Positions 1 to 8,204 of a stretch of 12,742 nt of DNA are shown one piece after another. Below the pieces are notes generated by a model, which made no database searches, was not told the origin of the DNA, and saw only the letters and a program-made list of their open reading frames with translations. The translations under genes and the position numbers were made by a program. Position 1 is the first letter of the stretch, and every line of letters starts with the position of its first letter. The stretch is taken from assembly GCA_027009095.1 (NCBI GenBank), contig JALVDG010000142.1, forward strand, positions 1 to 12,742, in the 5' to 3' direction. Origin of the DNA: Thiotrichaceae bacterium. Lineage in GTDB: Bacteria; Pseudomonadota; Gammaproteobacteria; Thiotrichales; Thiotrichaceae.

Positions 1-150
1 AGAAAGCTATTAATGGAGTATATGGGCGCTCCACCTCGCCCACCTTTTCATACCGAAGCTCGCCTACAAGCAGGTTTTACTCAACATGAAATAGAACAAC
101 TCATTGCCATGGAAAAACAATGGCTCACGAAGCAAAGAAAATCTTTATGA
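1..150 (+). CDS. 3' end of an unidentified gene, possibly DapA-family aldolase
   Basis: Frame 1 is open from the first base to a TGA at 148-150, giving the last 49 residues of a protein whose start lies outside the window. The stretch contains MEYMGAPPRPPF and a helical tail rich in Glu, Gln and Lys (EIEQLIAMEKQW). A short 'LMG...RPP' pattern followed by a C-terminal helix is seen near the end of dihydrodipicolinate synthase / N-acetylneuraminate lyase family aldolases, so this is a possible identity, held weakly. The coding status is better supported than the name: its TGA overlaps the ATG of the next gene as ATGA, which is typical of genes translated together in one operon. Confidence 0.6.
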   Translation, partial: RKLLMEYMGAPPRPPFHTEARLQAGFTQHEIEQLIAMEKQWLTKQRKSL

Positions 151-752
151 AATATTTACTGATACTTCTTCTCTTTATCAGCCCTATTGCTATTGCTGAA
201 AATACCACCAACGATCTAAAAACAGATAATAAAACACCCAAACAACTATCAACAACTCCACCTTCGACAAAAAAATCACCAAAAAAATCAACTGTAAAAC
301 ATTGTTCTCAACATAGTTTAAAAACACTCCGTAAAAAGTCGGAGCCTTACAACCAAGCAATTAATGAGGCAAGCTCAAAACATGGTATAAGTACAGCCTT
401 GATACGCTCAATTATAACGGCTGAAAGTTGCTTTAAGCCGACAGTAGTTTCCCCAGCAGGAGCAACAGGGTTAATGCAACTAATGCCCGCCACTGCCAAA
501 CGCTTTGGTATTTTTGACCTTAAAAACCCTCAAAAAAATATTCAGGCAGGTACACGCTACTTACGCTATTTATTAGACCTATATCAAGGAAATGTTTTAG
601 CAACGATAGCAGCCTATAATGCAGGGGAAGGTGCTGTAAAACGCTTTAGCGGAGAAGTCCCAGCCTATAAAGAGACAAAAGCTTATGTGAAACGTGTTAT
701 GTCTCTTTATGATAAATTTTTCTATGCTTCTCAAAGAAAAATAGCCAAATAA
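147..752 (+). CDS. secreted lytic murein transglycosylase (SLT domain)
   Basis: The product is 201 residues from the ATG at 147. A longer reading from 120 exists, but the start at 147 forms an ATGA overlap with the upstream stop and puts a clean signal peptide at the N-terminus (MKYLLILLLFISPIAIA, likely cut after residue 17). A Thr/Lys/Ser-rich linker follows to about residue 60, then an SLT (MltC/Slt70-like, family 1) domain at about 68-188. Catalytic Glu93 lies in ITAESCF, with the family motifs GLMQLMP (108-114) and AYNAGEGAV (156-164). Such enzymes cleave the MurNAc-GlcNAc bond of peptidoglycan in the periplasm and leave a 1,6-anhydro end. No lipobox Cys is visible, so the protein is probably soluble and periplasmic. 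The fold is near certain; the specific role in wall turnover or assembly is not. Confidence 0.9.
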   Translation: MKYLLILLLFISPIAIAENTTNDLKTDNKTPKQLSTTPPSTKKSPKKSTVKHCSQHSLKTLRKKSEPYNQAINEASSKHGISTALIRSIITAESCFKPTVVSPAGATGLMQLMPATAKRFGIFDLKNPQKNIQAGTRYLRYLLDLYQGNVLATIAAYNAGEGAVKRFSGEVPAYKETKAYVKRVMSLYDKFFYASQRKIAK

Positions 753-797
753 ATACGAACAACACAAACTGAATAAAATATAAACATTATATATTAT

Positions 798-837
798 AAG
801 CTCTTTTATCTTGTTTTTATTCTAAAAATAGGAGCTT
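798..837 (+). terminator. weak stem-loop after the transglycosylase gene
   Basis: AAGCTC at 798-803 pairs with GAGCTT at 832-837, extended by a T-G wobble and one T-A pair, around a T-rich loop. It is followed by a T-rich but interrupted tract (TCTACTATACTTTT). It could be a weak intrinsic terminator. The rest of the 753-965 gap, which must hold the pgi promoter, shows no convincing -35/-10 pair. Confidence 0.3.
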
Positions 838-965
838 TCTACTATACTTTTACCATTAGTAAGAATAATTAGTAGAATCAAACTAATACACCAACAACTT
901 ACAGTCAATATTGAGCTACCCCCGCTCTTAGGCTCAAATGACTCCAGAATAATAGGGCTATCTGT

Positions 966-2669
966 ATGAGACCATTAAGAGTTATCCTCAATTCAAAATC
1001 TCCATTAATTAACACCCCTGCATGGCTGGCATTGCTAGATCACTTTAAAAAAGTTCATAAAATACACATGGTTGAACTATTTGATAAAGACCCTGAGCGA
1101 TTTAACAAATACTCTTTAAAGTTCAATGATATATTATTAGATTACTCTAAAAACAGAATAACCGATGAGACGCTTAAACTTTTATTCGATTTAGCACGCC
1201 AAGCAAAGGTGGAAGAGTATCGGGATAAAATGTTTAATGGTGAGAAAATAAATAACACCGAAGGACGAGCTGTTCTACACACCGCTTTACGTAATCGCAG
1301 CAACAAACCTATTTTTGTTGATGACGAAAATATCATGCCAAAAATAAATGCAGAGCTAGAAAAAATGCGTATTTTTTCTAATAAAGTACGCAGTGGTCAA
1401 TGGGTTGGCTATGCAGGTTTGCCAATTACTCACATCGTTAATATCGGCATTGGTGGTTCTGATCTTGGACCTAGCATGGTTTGCCGCGCTTTAAAACCAT
1501 ATGCTCATCACACACTGAAAGTCAGCTTTGTCTCTAATGTGGATGCAACTCAAATAGAACAAACACTTAACAAGCTTCGCCCTGAGACCACTCTATTTAT
1601 TATCTCATCTAAAACATTTACTACCCAAGAAACCATCACTAATGCAAATACTGCAAAAAAATGGTTTCTAAGTGGTGCAGGTCGAGTAACGAATGATGAT
1701 ATTGCCAAACATTTTGTAGCCGTATCGACTAACAAAGAAGCAGTACAAGCATTTGGTATTGATACCGTCAATATGTTTCAATTTTGGGATTGGGTTGGAG
1801 GGCGCTACTCCCTTTGGTCTGCGATTGGTCTTTCTAGTATTCTTTATCTTGGCATGGATAATTTTATCAAGCTGCTCGAAGGCGCACATGCAATGGATAA
1901 TCATTTCCGCAATGAGCCATTAGAAAGCAATATGCCTGTAATACTTGCCATGCTAGGTATTTGGTACGGTAACTTCTTTCATGCAGAATCTAGCGCAATT
2001 TTACCTTATGATCATAATCTACGCCTACTCCCCGCCTATTTAGAACAAGCTGATATGGAAAGTAATGGCAAATCGGTTGATAAAGATGGCAGACAGACCA
2101 CCTACTCCACAGGAAAAATAATTTGGGGAGCAGAAGGAATTAATGGGCAGCATGCTTTTTATCAGTTGCTACACCAGGGCACGCGTATTATTCCTACTGA
2201 CTTTATTGCCTCTATTAACTCTCATCATTGCGACGAAACTCACTGTAATATACTCGCCTCCAACTTTCTTGCACAAACAGAAGCACTCATGCGTGGACGC
2301 TCAATGGAAGAAACAAAACAACAATTAAAAGAGGCGGGAATTGAGCTACATAAAGCCGAAAAACGAGCACCTCATATGTTTTTTGAAGGAAATCAACCGA
2401 GTAATTCCATTGTCTTAAAGAAACTCACTCCTCATTCTCTAGGCTCTTTAATTGCCCTTTACGAACATAAAATTTTTGTGCAAGGTGCTGTTTGGAATCT
2501 TAATTCTTATGATCAATGGGGTGTTGAGCTAGGCAAGAATTTAACTAAAAAGATTCTTGAAGAAATTGAAAGCGATGAGGATATTTATGAGCATGATAGC
2601 TCAACTAAAGGTCTTCTTGATTGGTTTAGGCAATGCAGAAAAGAAGAAAAAAACAAGAAAAAACAATAA
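966..2669 (+). CDS. pgi: glucose-6-phosphate isomerase
   Basis: This cytosolic enzyme interconverts glucose 6-phosphate and fructose 6-phosphate in glycolysis and gluconeogenesis. The 567-residue product aligns by eye over its full length with the enterobacterial enzyme: [11 protein letters not shown] near the N-terminus, LLDYSKNRI (58-65), GGSDLGPS (163-170, phosphate-binding SIS fold) and [10 protein letters not shown] (214-223). It carries both family signatures, [14 protein letters not shown] (275-288) and the [10 protein letters not shown] region (515-524). Catalytic residues expected from the family are present: Glu365 in MESNGK, His396 in NGQHAF and Lys524 in ELGK. It is slightly longer than E. 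coli Pgi (549), partly through a charged tail ending [10 protein letters not shown]. The ribosome binding site is poor (ATAGGG about 10 bases upstream), as for several genes here. It is probably transcribed alone. Confidence 0.97.
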   Translation: MRPLRVILNSKSPLINTPAWLALLDHFKKVHKIHMVELFDKDPERFNKYSLKFNDILLDYSKNRITDETLKLLFDLARQAKVEEYRDKMFNGEKINNTEGRAVLHTALRNRSNKPIFVDDENIMPKINAELEKMRIFSNKVRSGQWVGYAGLPITHIVNIGIGGSDLGPSMVCRALKPYAHHTLKVSFVSNVDATQIEQTLNKLRPETTLFIISSKTFTTQETITNANTAKKWFLSGAGRVTNDDIAKHFVAVSTNKEAVQAFGIDTVNMFQFWDWVGGRYSLWSAIGLSSILYLGMDNFIKLLEGAHAMDNHFRNEPLESNMPVILAMLGIWYGNFFHAESSAILPYDHNLRLLPAYLEQADMESNGKSVDKDGRQTTYSTGKIIWGAEGINGQHAFYQLLHQGTRIIPTDFIASINSHHCDETHCNILASNFLAQTEALMRGRSMEETKQQLKEAGIELHKAEKRAPHMFFEGNQPSNSIVLKKLTPHSLGSLIALYEHKIFVQGAVWNLNSYDQWGVELGKNLTKKILEEIESDEDIYEHDSSTKGLLDWFRQCRKEEKNKKKQ

Positions 2670-2758
2670 CTTTATTACATTATATTTTTTCAAATTAGGA
2701 CTGTGGAGTCTTTTTCTCCCAGTTCTTAGCATCCCCTTAAAAAAGTGCTACCATCCAA

Positions 2759-2778
2759 CTCTAAATTAAAAGTTAGAG
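2759..2778 (+). promoter_or_regulatory. hairpin spanning the mscS ribosome binding site
   Basis: CTCTAA (2759-2764) and TTAGAG (2773-2778) form a perfect 6-bp inverted repeat with an 8-base loop. The right arm contains the likely Shine-Dalgarno bases (AGAGAA, 2775-2780) for the mscS-family ATG at 2786. In mRNA this stem could mask the ribosome binding site. The pairing is seen in the sequence; a regulatory effect is only inferred, and the stem is weak (4 A-T and 2 G-C pairs). Confidence 0.3.
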
Positions 2779-2785
2779 AAGCACT

Positions 2786-3883
2786 ATGGATCATTATCTT
2801 GCACTTATCGACTCTTACCTCTCCCCTCTTTTAAAAATTTTTGACCAAGAGCCTTGGATGAAAGGTGGAGCAGTTATGCTAGCAACCTTTGTATTTGCCT
2901 CTATTAGCTCTTGGATTATTTTTACTCTATTAAAAATACTCACTAAAAAAACGGTGAGCCACTTAGATGATCGACTACTCAATATCGCACGAGCCCCCAT
3001 TTACTACTCGCTCCTTATGACAGGTTTTACCACTGGCGTTAATATGATGCCACTGTCTGATAAACTAACCAATAACTTAAATAATGGCTTTCAAACGGTT
3101 GGCATATTAATTTGGACAACTGCTTTAATACGCATATCTAAAATTATTTTACACCAGCTTGCATGGGGTAAAAACACACTATATCGCTTGATTCGCCCTC
3201 AGACACTGCCACTCTTTGATAATCTTATTAAGTTATTAATTATCGCTCTAGCCTTATATGTAACGTTCCAAATATGGGGTGTTGATATGACAGCATGGCT
3301 TGCTTCTGCTGGTGTTATCGGTATTGCAGTTGGTTTTGCCGCCAAAGACACTCTCGCCAACTTATTTTCAGGTGTATTTATTTTAGCTGACACCCCTTAT
3401 AAAATAGGTGATTATATTGTGCTAGATGGAAATCAGAGAGGAAAAGTTACTCACATTGGTATTCGTAGTACCCGCATGATAACTCGTGATGATGTAGAAA
3501 TAACCATACCCAATGCCATAATGGGAAATAGCAAAATAACCAACCAAAGTGGTGGACCTCACCCCAAATTTAGGATTCGTGTGAAAATTGGTGTTGCCTA
3601 TGGCTCGGATATAGATAAAGTGCGTGAAATATTAATGGATATAGCACAAACAGAGCCCCTTATTACCAAACTACCTACTCCTCGCGTACGTTTTCGTACC
3701 TTTGGCGCATCCAGTCTCGATTTGGAATTACTCGGCTGGATAGAAGACCCTGAACTTAGAGGTCGCACCCTCGACAAGTTAAATACAAGCATCTATAAAC
3801 GCTTCAATGAAGAAAATATTGAGATTCCTTATACCAAGCAAGATATATATATCAAAGAGTTCCCTCATTCAAAGGACTCTTAA
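2786..3883 (+). CDS. MscS-family small-conductance mechanosensitive channel
   Basis: An inner-membrane channel of 365 residues that would open under membrane tension and release solutes during osmotic downshock. Hydrophobic segments are at about 27-52, 70-90, 102-124 and 143-164, followed by the conserved pore-lining helix at about 168-202. That helix carries the Gly/Ala-rich MscS pattern GVIGIAVGFAAKDTLANL and then FSGVFILADTPYKIGD. The beta domain follows (KVTHIGIRSTRMITRDDVEITIPNAIM, about 220-246), then the alpha/beta cytoplasmic domain to the C-terminus. There are more N-terminal membrane segments than the three of canonical E. coli MscS, so this is a paralogue type and I give no gene symbol. 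It is in the same direction as pgi with a 116-bp gap, so it may have its own promoter. Confidence 0.92.
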   Translation: MDHYLALIDSYLSPLLKIFDQEPWMKGGAVMLATFVFASISSWIIFTLLKILTKKTVSHLDDRLLNIARAPIYYSLLMTGFTTGVNMMPLSDKLTNNLNNGFQTVGILIWTTALIRISKIILHQLAWGKNTLYRLIRPQTLPLFDNLIKLLIIALALYVTFQIWGVDMTAWLASAGVIGIAVGFAAKDTLANLFSGVFILADTPYKIGDYIVLDGNQRGKVTHIGIRSTRMITRDDVEITIPNAIMGNSKITNQSGGPHPKFRIRVKIGVAYGSDIDKVREILMDIAQTEPLITKLPTPRVRFRTFGASSLDLELLGWIEDPELRGRTLDKLNTSIYKRFNEENIEIPYTKQDIYIKEFPHSKDS

Positions 3884-3911
3884 ACTCTAATGACTTCTGC
3901 TTTATATGGGA

Positions 3912-3929
3912 ATCAGATAGTTATCTGAT
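3912..3929. terminator. hairpin between convergent mscS and ykgJ-like genes
   Basis: ATCAGATA and TATCTGAT flank a GT dinucleotide, giving a near-perfect stem with a tight loop in the 53-bp gap between two converging genes. On the + strand it is followed by GAGTCTTTT, a short T-run. On the - strand no T-run follows. It is a plausible weak terminator, mainly for mscS. Confidence 0.4.
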
Positions 3930-3936
3930 GAGTCTT

Positions 3937-4209
3937 TTAGCTATTCTCAACTTGAATACGAATATCAGGAAAGCTATAACCGCAGTTTTCCTTTACTGTT
4001 TCCCATTGAGCACGACTACGCGGAAATTTCCGACAATTAGGTGGTCGTATACTGTAAATAGCACAAGCATAAGTACCATCCTCCTTATCTTTTAAAAAGC
4101 CACAACGAAAAGGTAATTTGCAGCAGTCGCCACAGCCATTACATTCTCCTGTTCTGGATTTTTCAACGGGTAATAAAGAGGTGATTGTTCTTTTCAGTTT
4201 TGGAATCAT
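3937..4209 (-). CDS. small cysteine-rich YkgJ/UPF0153-type protein
   Basis: A 90-residue protein of the CxxCxxCC family (YkgJ-like, annotated as putative zinc- or iron-chelating). Its eight cysteines lie at 23, 26, 29, 30, 36, 49, 59 and 76. The core motifs CNGCGDCC (23-30), ACAIYSIRPPNCRKFP (48-63) and a final ENCGY (75-78) match the family layout. The function of the family is not established, and metal binding is inferred from the cysteines. The ATG at 4209 is preceded by no good Shine-Dalgarno sequence. The gene starts 51 bp after mutM and runs the same way, so it could be read from the mutM transcript. The start is the least certain part. Confidence 0.85.
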   Translation of the reverse strand: MIPKLKRTITSLLPVEKSRTGECNGCGDCCKLPFRCGFLKDKEDGTYACAIYSIRPPNCRKFPRSRAQWETVKENCGYSFPDIRIQVENS

Positions 4210-4260
4210 AAGATTGTTGCTTAATTTTAAATTTTTCTCTAGTACATCAACAAGCCAGTA

Positions 4261-5073
4261 CTATTTTTGACAAGATGAACAGTAAAAGCTAGAACGCTGT
4301 CCTTGGCTTATTTGTTTTATTAAAGAACCACAAACATTGCATTCTTCTCCCCTTCGACCATAAACATTCAGTTGTTGCTGAAAGTAGCCAGGCTTTCCTT
4401 CGGCTTGCATAAAGTCCCTTAAGGTTGTCCCTCCCTGCTCTATTGAGCGAGATAAAACAACTTTTATAGCCTCAACCAGCTTTTCATAACGCTTTAATGA
4501 AATTTGACCTGCAGCTGTTTTAGGCGATATACCCGACATAAAGAGAGATTCACTCGCATATATATTCCCCACTCCAACAACAATCTGTGCATTCATTATA
4601 AATTGCTTAACAGACACTTTTCTTTTACGCGACATAGTATACAGCAATAAAGCATCAAACTTCTCACTAAGAGGTTCAGGTCCTAAATGACGTAGCAACT
4701 TATGCTGCAACGGATCATCTCTTGTCCATAAGACAGCACCAAAGCGACGTGGATCACGTAAACGAATGGCTTTATTTGTCGAAAAAACAATATCAACATG
4801 ATCATGTTTTTCAGGGACTAAATCGACATTGATCACCCGTAAGCTTCCAGACATGCCTAAGTGCAAGATGGCGGTTCCCCTTGATGACTCCAGTAATAAG
4901 TACTTTGCTCGTCGCTTAAGCGATAAAATTTTTTCCCCTTCTAGCTCATGCAATGACTCTGGCACAGACCAGCGTAATTTAGGCTGTCGAACGATAATTG
5001 ACACAACCTTTTTTCCTACCACGTAAGGACTAATGCCTCGCCGTGTTGTTTCTACTTCTGGTAACTCAGGCAT
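4261..5073 (-). CDS. mutM: formamidopyrimidine-DNA glycosylase (MutM/Fpg)
   Basis: A base-excision repair enzyme that removes 8-oxoguanine and formamidopyrimidines and nicks the DNA by beta/delta elimination. The product is 270 residues, against 269 in E. coli. The N-terminus MPELPEVETTRRG supplies the catalytic Pro (the nucleophile after Met removal) and Glu3. Lys57 lies in RRAKYLLLE, HLGMSGSLR (71-79) and DPRRFGAVLW (107-116) carry the base-pair-inserting residues, and VVGVGNIYASESLF (165-178) is the helix-two-turn-helix. The C-terminal zinc finger has Cys245, Cys248, Cys265 and Cys268 with the DNA-binding Arg260. All key residues are intact. The gene starts 18 bp after the chorismatase stop, so the two are probably cotranscribed. 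No strong ribosome binding site is visible. Confidence 0.98.
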   Translation of the reverse strand: MPELPEVETTRRGISPYVVGKKVVSIIVRQPKLRWSVPESLHELEGEKILSLKRRAKYLLLESSRGTAILHLGMSGSLRVINVDLVPEKHDHVDIVFSTNKAIRLRDPRRFGAVLWTRDDPLQHKLLRHLGPEPLSEKFDALLLYTMSRKRKVSVKQFIMNAQIVVGVGNIYASESLFMSGISPKTAAGQISLKRYEKLVEAIKVVLSRSIEQGGTTLRDFMQAEGKPGYFQQQLNVYGRRGEECNVCGSLIKQISQGQRSSFYCSSCQK

Positions 5074-5091
5074 ATACAGTAAATACTATCA

Positions 5092-6093
5092 TCAAGCATC
5101 GACCTCATTTAAAATATAAGCAGCCTCTATTTCGACCAATAAGTCCTCACGACACACATCCCCCTGCAAAAAAATTACCTCGGGCAAATTACGCCCATAA
5201 CGACGAATCAGTAACTCTTCTGTTATCGACAACATAAAAAGATCGCGTAAATAAACTTTTAAATACGAGAGATCGGTTAGTGTATTAATGGATAGGTCTT
5301 GTGTCTCAGCACCATGTTGTACTAAAGCTTCTATATTTTTTAGTGTCTCTTCTAATTGTTTTTCGACCTGTCCAATATGACGTGTTTCATGCCCAACAAT
5401 GCTTGCCGTACCTGAAATATAGAGATGGGTTGTATTCTGCCATTTTTTTATTGTCGCACGAGAAAAGGCAGGACTTACTACGCCATACTGAGGAGGATAT
5501 AAAAAAGCAGATGTTTGACGTGGATTTTCTAACTGTATACCTGGTTCGCGTGCCGCAATAAAATAAACCTGTAAACCACCACCAGAGGTTCCTATTGCCG
5601 TTGCGGCAGGAGGTGAGTAAACAAACCCTCCTCGAGAATCTAATGTTTGTTGACGACCTAAACAGAACTGCTTATAACGCTCCAAGCCTTGTTGATCATC
5701 ATTGATAGAGGAGAAATAGTTCCAAATACGCAAAATATAGGGATAGTCCAATGCATTAATAGCATCTAAAATTAAACGATAAGCATGTTCCGAGGCAGCA
5801 ACGATATCCTCATACTCACTTTCGTCTAATAATAAATGACCAAATAAAATATCGTCATTATATGACAGTTGGATACCATCAATTAAACTCGTTTTGACTG
5901 CTACATCGCTATACCACACCTCTACAACATTTGACAATGCAAGATTAGGTAAACCAACGGAAAATAAAGGTTTTTCTGTATTCTCAGCACTTGCTATCGA
6001 GGCGTAACGAATAGCCGCTAGCACATTTTCATCTGCTTCAAGAGCTGATATATTTTCTACGGGTATAAATTGAACAGAAAAAGGTAGCGACAT
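5092..6093 (-). CDS. chorismatase, FkbO/Hyg5/XanB2 family
   Basis: A 333-residue protein matching the chorismatase family, which splits pyruvate from chorismate. Recognisable stretches are PPAATAIGTSGGGLQVYFIA (161-180), ENPRQTSAFLYPPQYG (189-204), SPAFSRAT (207-214) and a C-terminal RidA/YjgF-like half starting at HLYISGTASIVGHETRHIG (223-241). The ending GDVCREDLLVEIEA holds Cys314 and Glu321. The seven-residue spacing equals that of the Cys327 and Glu334 I recall for Hyg5, the type that makes 3-hydroxybenzoate, whereas FkbO-type hydrolases lack this Cys. XanB2 of Xanthomonas gives both 3- and 4-hydroxybenzoate, and 4-hydroxybenzoate feeds ubiquinone synthesis. The product here cannot be fixed from sequence. 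No obvious Shine-Dalgarno precedes the ATG. It lies between the DUF4340 gene and mutM, all in one direction. Confidence 0.88.
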   Translation of the reverse strand: MSLPFSVQFIPVENISALEADENVLAAIRYASIASAENTEKPLFSVGLPNLALSNVVEVWYSDVAVKTSLIDGIQLSYNDDILFGHLLLDESEYEDIVAASEHAYRLILDAINALDYPYILRIWNYFSSINDDQQGLERYKQFCLGRQQTLDSRGGFVYSPPAATAIGTSGGGLQVYFIAAREPGIQLENPRQTSAFLYPPQYGVVSPAFSRATIKKWQNTTHLYISGTASIVGHETRHIGQVEKQLEETLKNIEALVQHGAETQDLSINTLTDLSYLKVYLRDLFMLSITEELLIRRYGRNLPEVIFLQGDVCREDLLVEIEAAYILNEVDA

Positions 6094-6159
6094 AGAGGTG
6101 TGATTTACAAATTGGACATTGACATTATTGTTTAGGAGCGCATTTCACAGAAATAGCAA

Positions 6160-6687
6160 TTAATTTACTGTTTCCTGAATAAAATGATCAACACCACTCA
6201 GAAGCAAGCCATGCACTGTTTCATCAACCATATAAATGGTATCCCCTTTTCTCACATAACGCTTATAACTAATAGGATTTAGTGATCCAAATTGAATTTT
6301 CACACCGTTAAATGCAATACTCACTCGATTATTTTCCAAACCAAAGGCTGATAAATTCTTACCCACAACAGAATAACTAGCCGATATTTCATCCGACAAT
6401 AAGGTCATTAGATGTTTAATTTTACGACTATCAACTTTGGATTTGATAGGACTGACCATCATCCACTGTCCTGATACTTTTTTCAACTCTATCTTTGGAG
6501 ATACTTTTAGCTTAGTTTTTTCTCGATTGATGACAATTGACACAATTTCATTCCCCATTGAAGCATCATAAAGCGTATTGACGATAACTCCTTTTGAATT
6601 TAATTGTTGCGAGATAAACCAGAACAGAGCAAGGACTATTAGTAATAAAAGTCCATTGAGCAGCCAGCGTTTCGTTATTGTTGTCAT
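6160..6687 (-). CDS. DUF4340-type membrane-anchored protein
   Basis: A 175-residue protein with a basic N-terminus (MTTITKRW) and one hydrophobic segment at about 8-25 (LLNGLLLLIVLALFWFISQ). This is most likely a signal anchor that leaves the rest in the periplasm. The soluble part has the order seen in DUF4340 proteins: a beta-rich section, a GQWMMVSPIKSKVDSRKI stretch (73-90), an LSAFGLENNRVSIAF stretch (111-125), then IQFGSLNPISYKRYVRKG and IYMVDETV. The function of standalone DUF4340 proteins is not known to me; related domains occur in gliding and ABC-transport gene clusters. The flanking gaps are short (66 bp to the chorismatase, 94 bp from ntrC), so it may be read with either neighbour. 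Confidence 0.7.
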   Translation of the reverse strand: MTTITKRWLLNGLLLLIVLALFWFISQQLNSKGVIVNTLYDASMGNEIVSIVINREKTKLKVSPKIELKKVSGQWMMVSPIKSKVDSRKIKHLMTLLSDEISASYSVVGKNLSAFGLENNRVSIAFNGVKIQFGSLNPISYKRYVRKGDTIYMVDETVHGLLLSGVDHFIQETVN

Positions 6688-6781
6688 TCTATTTACTCAT
6701 GGTAAAAAGAGGATGGCAGATAATACCCACAAAACACCATTTTCACTAATAAGTTAATAGATGTAAGGATATTTTTGAACC

Positions 6782-8203
6782 TCAAGAAACCCCTAATCTC
6801 TCAAATTCTTTCATTTTTCTTGTAAGTGTATTACGCCCCCAACCCAGCAAATCGGCGGCTTCTTTCTTTTTACCACCTGTTTTTTCAAGTGCTACAGTTA
6901 ATGCGAGTTGCTCAAATAAGGGATAGAGCTCATCAAGTATTCTCGTTTCTCCCCGATTCAAACGCTGATTAATATCACGTCTTAACAACTCTTTCCAATC
7001 ACTATCAACACATTTAGATGTCTCTTTTTTTAACTCAACTGGAAAATCATCCAAGGTGATTTCGCGCCCCGTCGCCATTACCATTAACCAACGACTTACA
7101 TTTTCAAGTTGACGCACATTACCCGGCCAATGTAGTGATTGAATATATTGAGCCACCTCTGGAGCAACCGTTTTTTTCTCAACTTGCAACTCTTCTGCAG
7201 CACTATTTAAAAAACGTTTTAATAATAAAACAATATCTTCACCGCGATCACGCAATGGCGGAATTTGTACACGAATCACATTTAAACGATGATATAAATC
7301 TTCACGAAATAAGCCTTCCTCGACTCGTTGTTCTAGGTTTTGATGAGTTGCTGCAATCACCCTTACATCGACTTGTATCGGTATATGCCCACCGACACGA
7401 TAAAATGTTCCCTCCGATAAAACACGGAGTAAGCGTGTTTGTAGCTCTGCGGGCATATCGCCAATTTCATCTAAAAATAGTGTTCCCTTATTAGCCTGCT
7501 CAAAACGACCAATACGCTGTACATGCGCCCCTGTAAATGCCCCTTTTTCGTGACCAAACAACTCAGATTCTAATAAATCCTTGGGGATAGCTGCCGTATT
7601 GATCTCAATAAAAGGTGCATCAGAACGTGGGCTATGAGTATGTAATGCCTTCGCAACTAGCTCTTTACCTGTTCCTGATTCCCCTGTGACTAATACCGAT
7701 ATACTTGATTTACTCAAGCGACCAATAGCACGAAACACCTCTTGCATTGCAGGGGATTGACCAATAATTTCCTGAGACTCAAGCATTATATTTTGCTCAT
7801 CTGCCACTGCTGACTCTTCGATATGTTGAGAGCGATACTGCTCACTGGCTCTTTTTGCTAATGCGATGGCATCATGAATATCAAAGGGCTTAGGTAAATA
7901 TTCAAATGCTCCCTTTTCATAGGCCGACACGGCACTATCCATATCAGAATGAGCCGTCATAATAATCACGGGAATATCAGGAAATCTTCGTTGTACCTTT
8001 TTAAGCAACTCAAAACCGTCCATTTCTGGCATACGAATATCAGAAATAATCACTTCAGGCTGAGAATCATCTAAAGCACTCAGCAAATGACTAGATGAAT
8101 CAAAACTAGTCACATCCATATTTGCTTTTGTTAAAGCACGTTCTAATACCCAGCGAATAGACTGTTCATCATCAACTATCCACACTACTTCAGGTCGTGA
8201 CAT
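6782..8203 (-). CDS. glnG: nitrogen regulator NtrC (sigma-54 activator)
   Basis: A response regulator (also ntrC) that, when phosphorylated by NtrB, binds enhancers and uses ATP to open sigma-54 RNA polymerase at nitrogen-limitation promoters. I chose the ATG at 8203 (473 residues; E. coli 469). It has a good AAGGA site just upstream and lies one base after the ntrB stop, while the longer open frame to 8275 only adds residues inside ntrB. Domains: receiver 1-120 with acidic pocket DD11-12, phospho-acceptor Asp55 ([10 protein letters not shown]) and Lys105; AAA+ domain about 145-385 with Walker A GESGTGKE (174-181), the sigma-54 loop GAFTGA (221-226) and Walker [10 protein letters not shown] (241-249); Fis-type helix-turn-helix at about 437-467 ([20 protein letters not shown]). 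All key residues are present. Confidence 0.97.
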   Translation of the reverse strand: MSRPEVVWIVDDEQSIRWVLERALTKANMDVTSFDSSSHLLSALDDSQPEVIISDIRMPEMDGFELLKKVQRRFPDIPVIIMTAHSDMDSAVSAYEKGAFEYLPKPFDIHDAIALAKRASEQYRSQHIEESAVADEQNIMLESQEIIGQSPAMQEVFRAIGRLSKSSISVLVTGESGTGKELVAKALHTHSPRSDAPFIEINTAAIPKDLLESELFGHEKGAFTGAHVQRIGRFEQANKGTLFLDEIGDMPAELQTRLLRVLSEGTFYRVGGHIPIQVDVRVIAATHQNLEQRVEEGLFREDLYHRLNVIRVQIPPLRDRGEDIVLLLKRFLNSAAEELQVEKKTVAPEVAQYIQSLHWPGNVRQLENVSRWLMVMATGREITLDDFPVELKKETSKCVDSDWKELLRRDINQRLNRGETRILDELYPLFEQLALTVALEKTGGKKKEAADLLGWGRNTLTRKMKEFERLGVS

Positions 8204-8204
8204 G

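Noticed and set aside
120..146. Earlier start for the lytic transglycosylase
   Set aside because: The added residues would precede a good signal peptide and spoil the ATGA overlap with the upstream stop.
7135..7494. 119-residue + strand ORF opposite ntrC
   Set aside because: It lies within the AAA+ domain of ntrC on the other strand and shows no recognisable domain or ribosome binding site.
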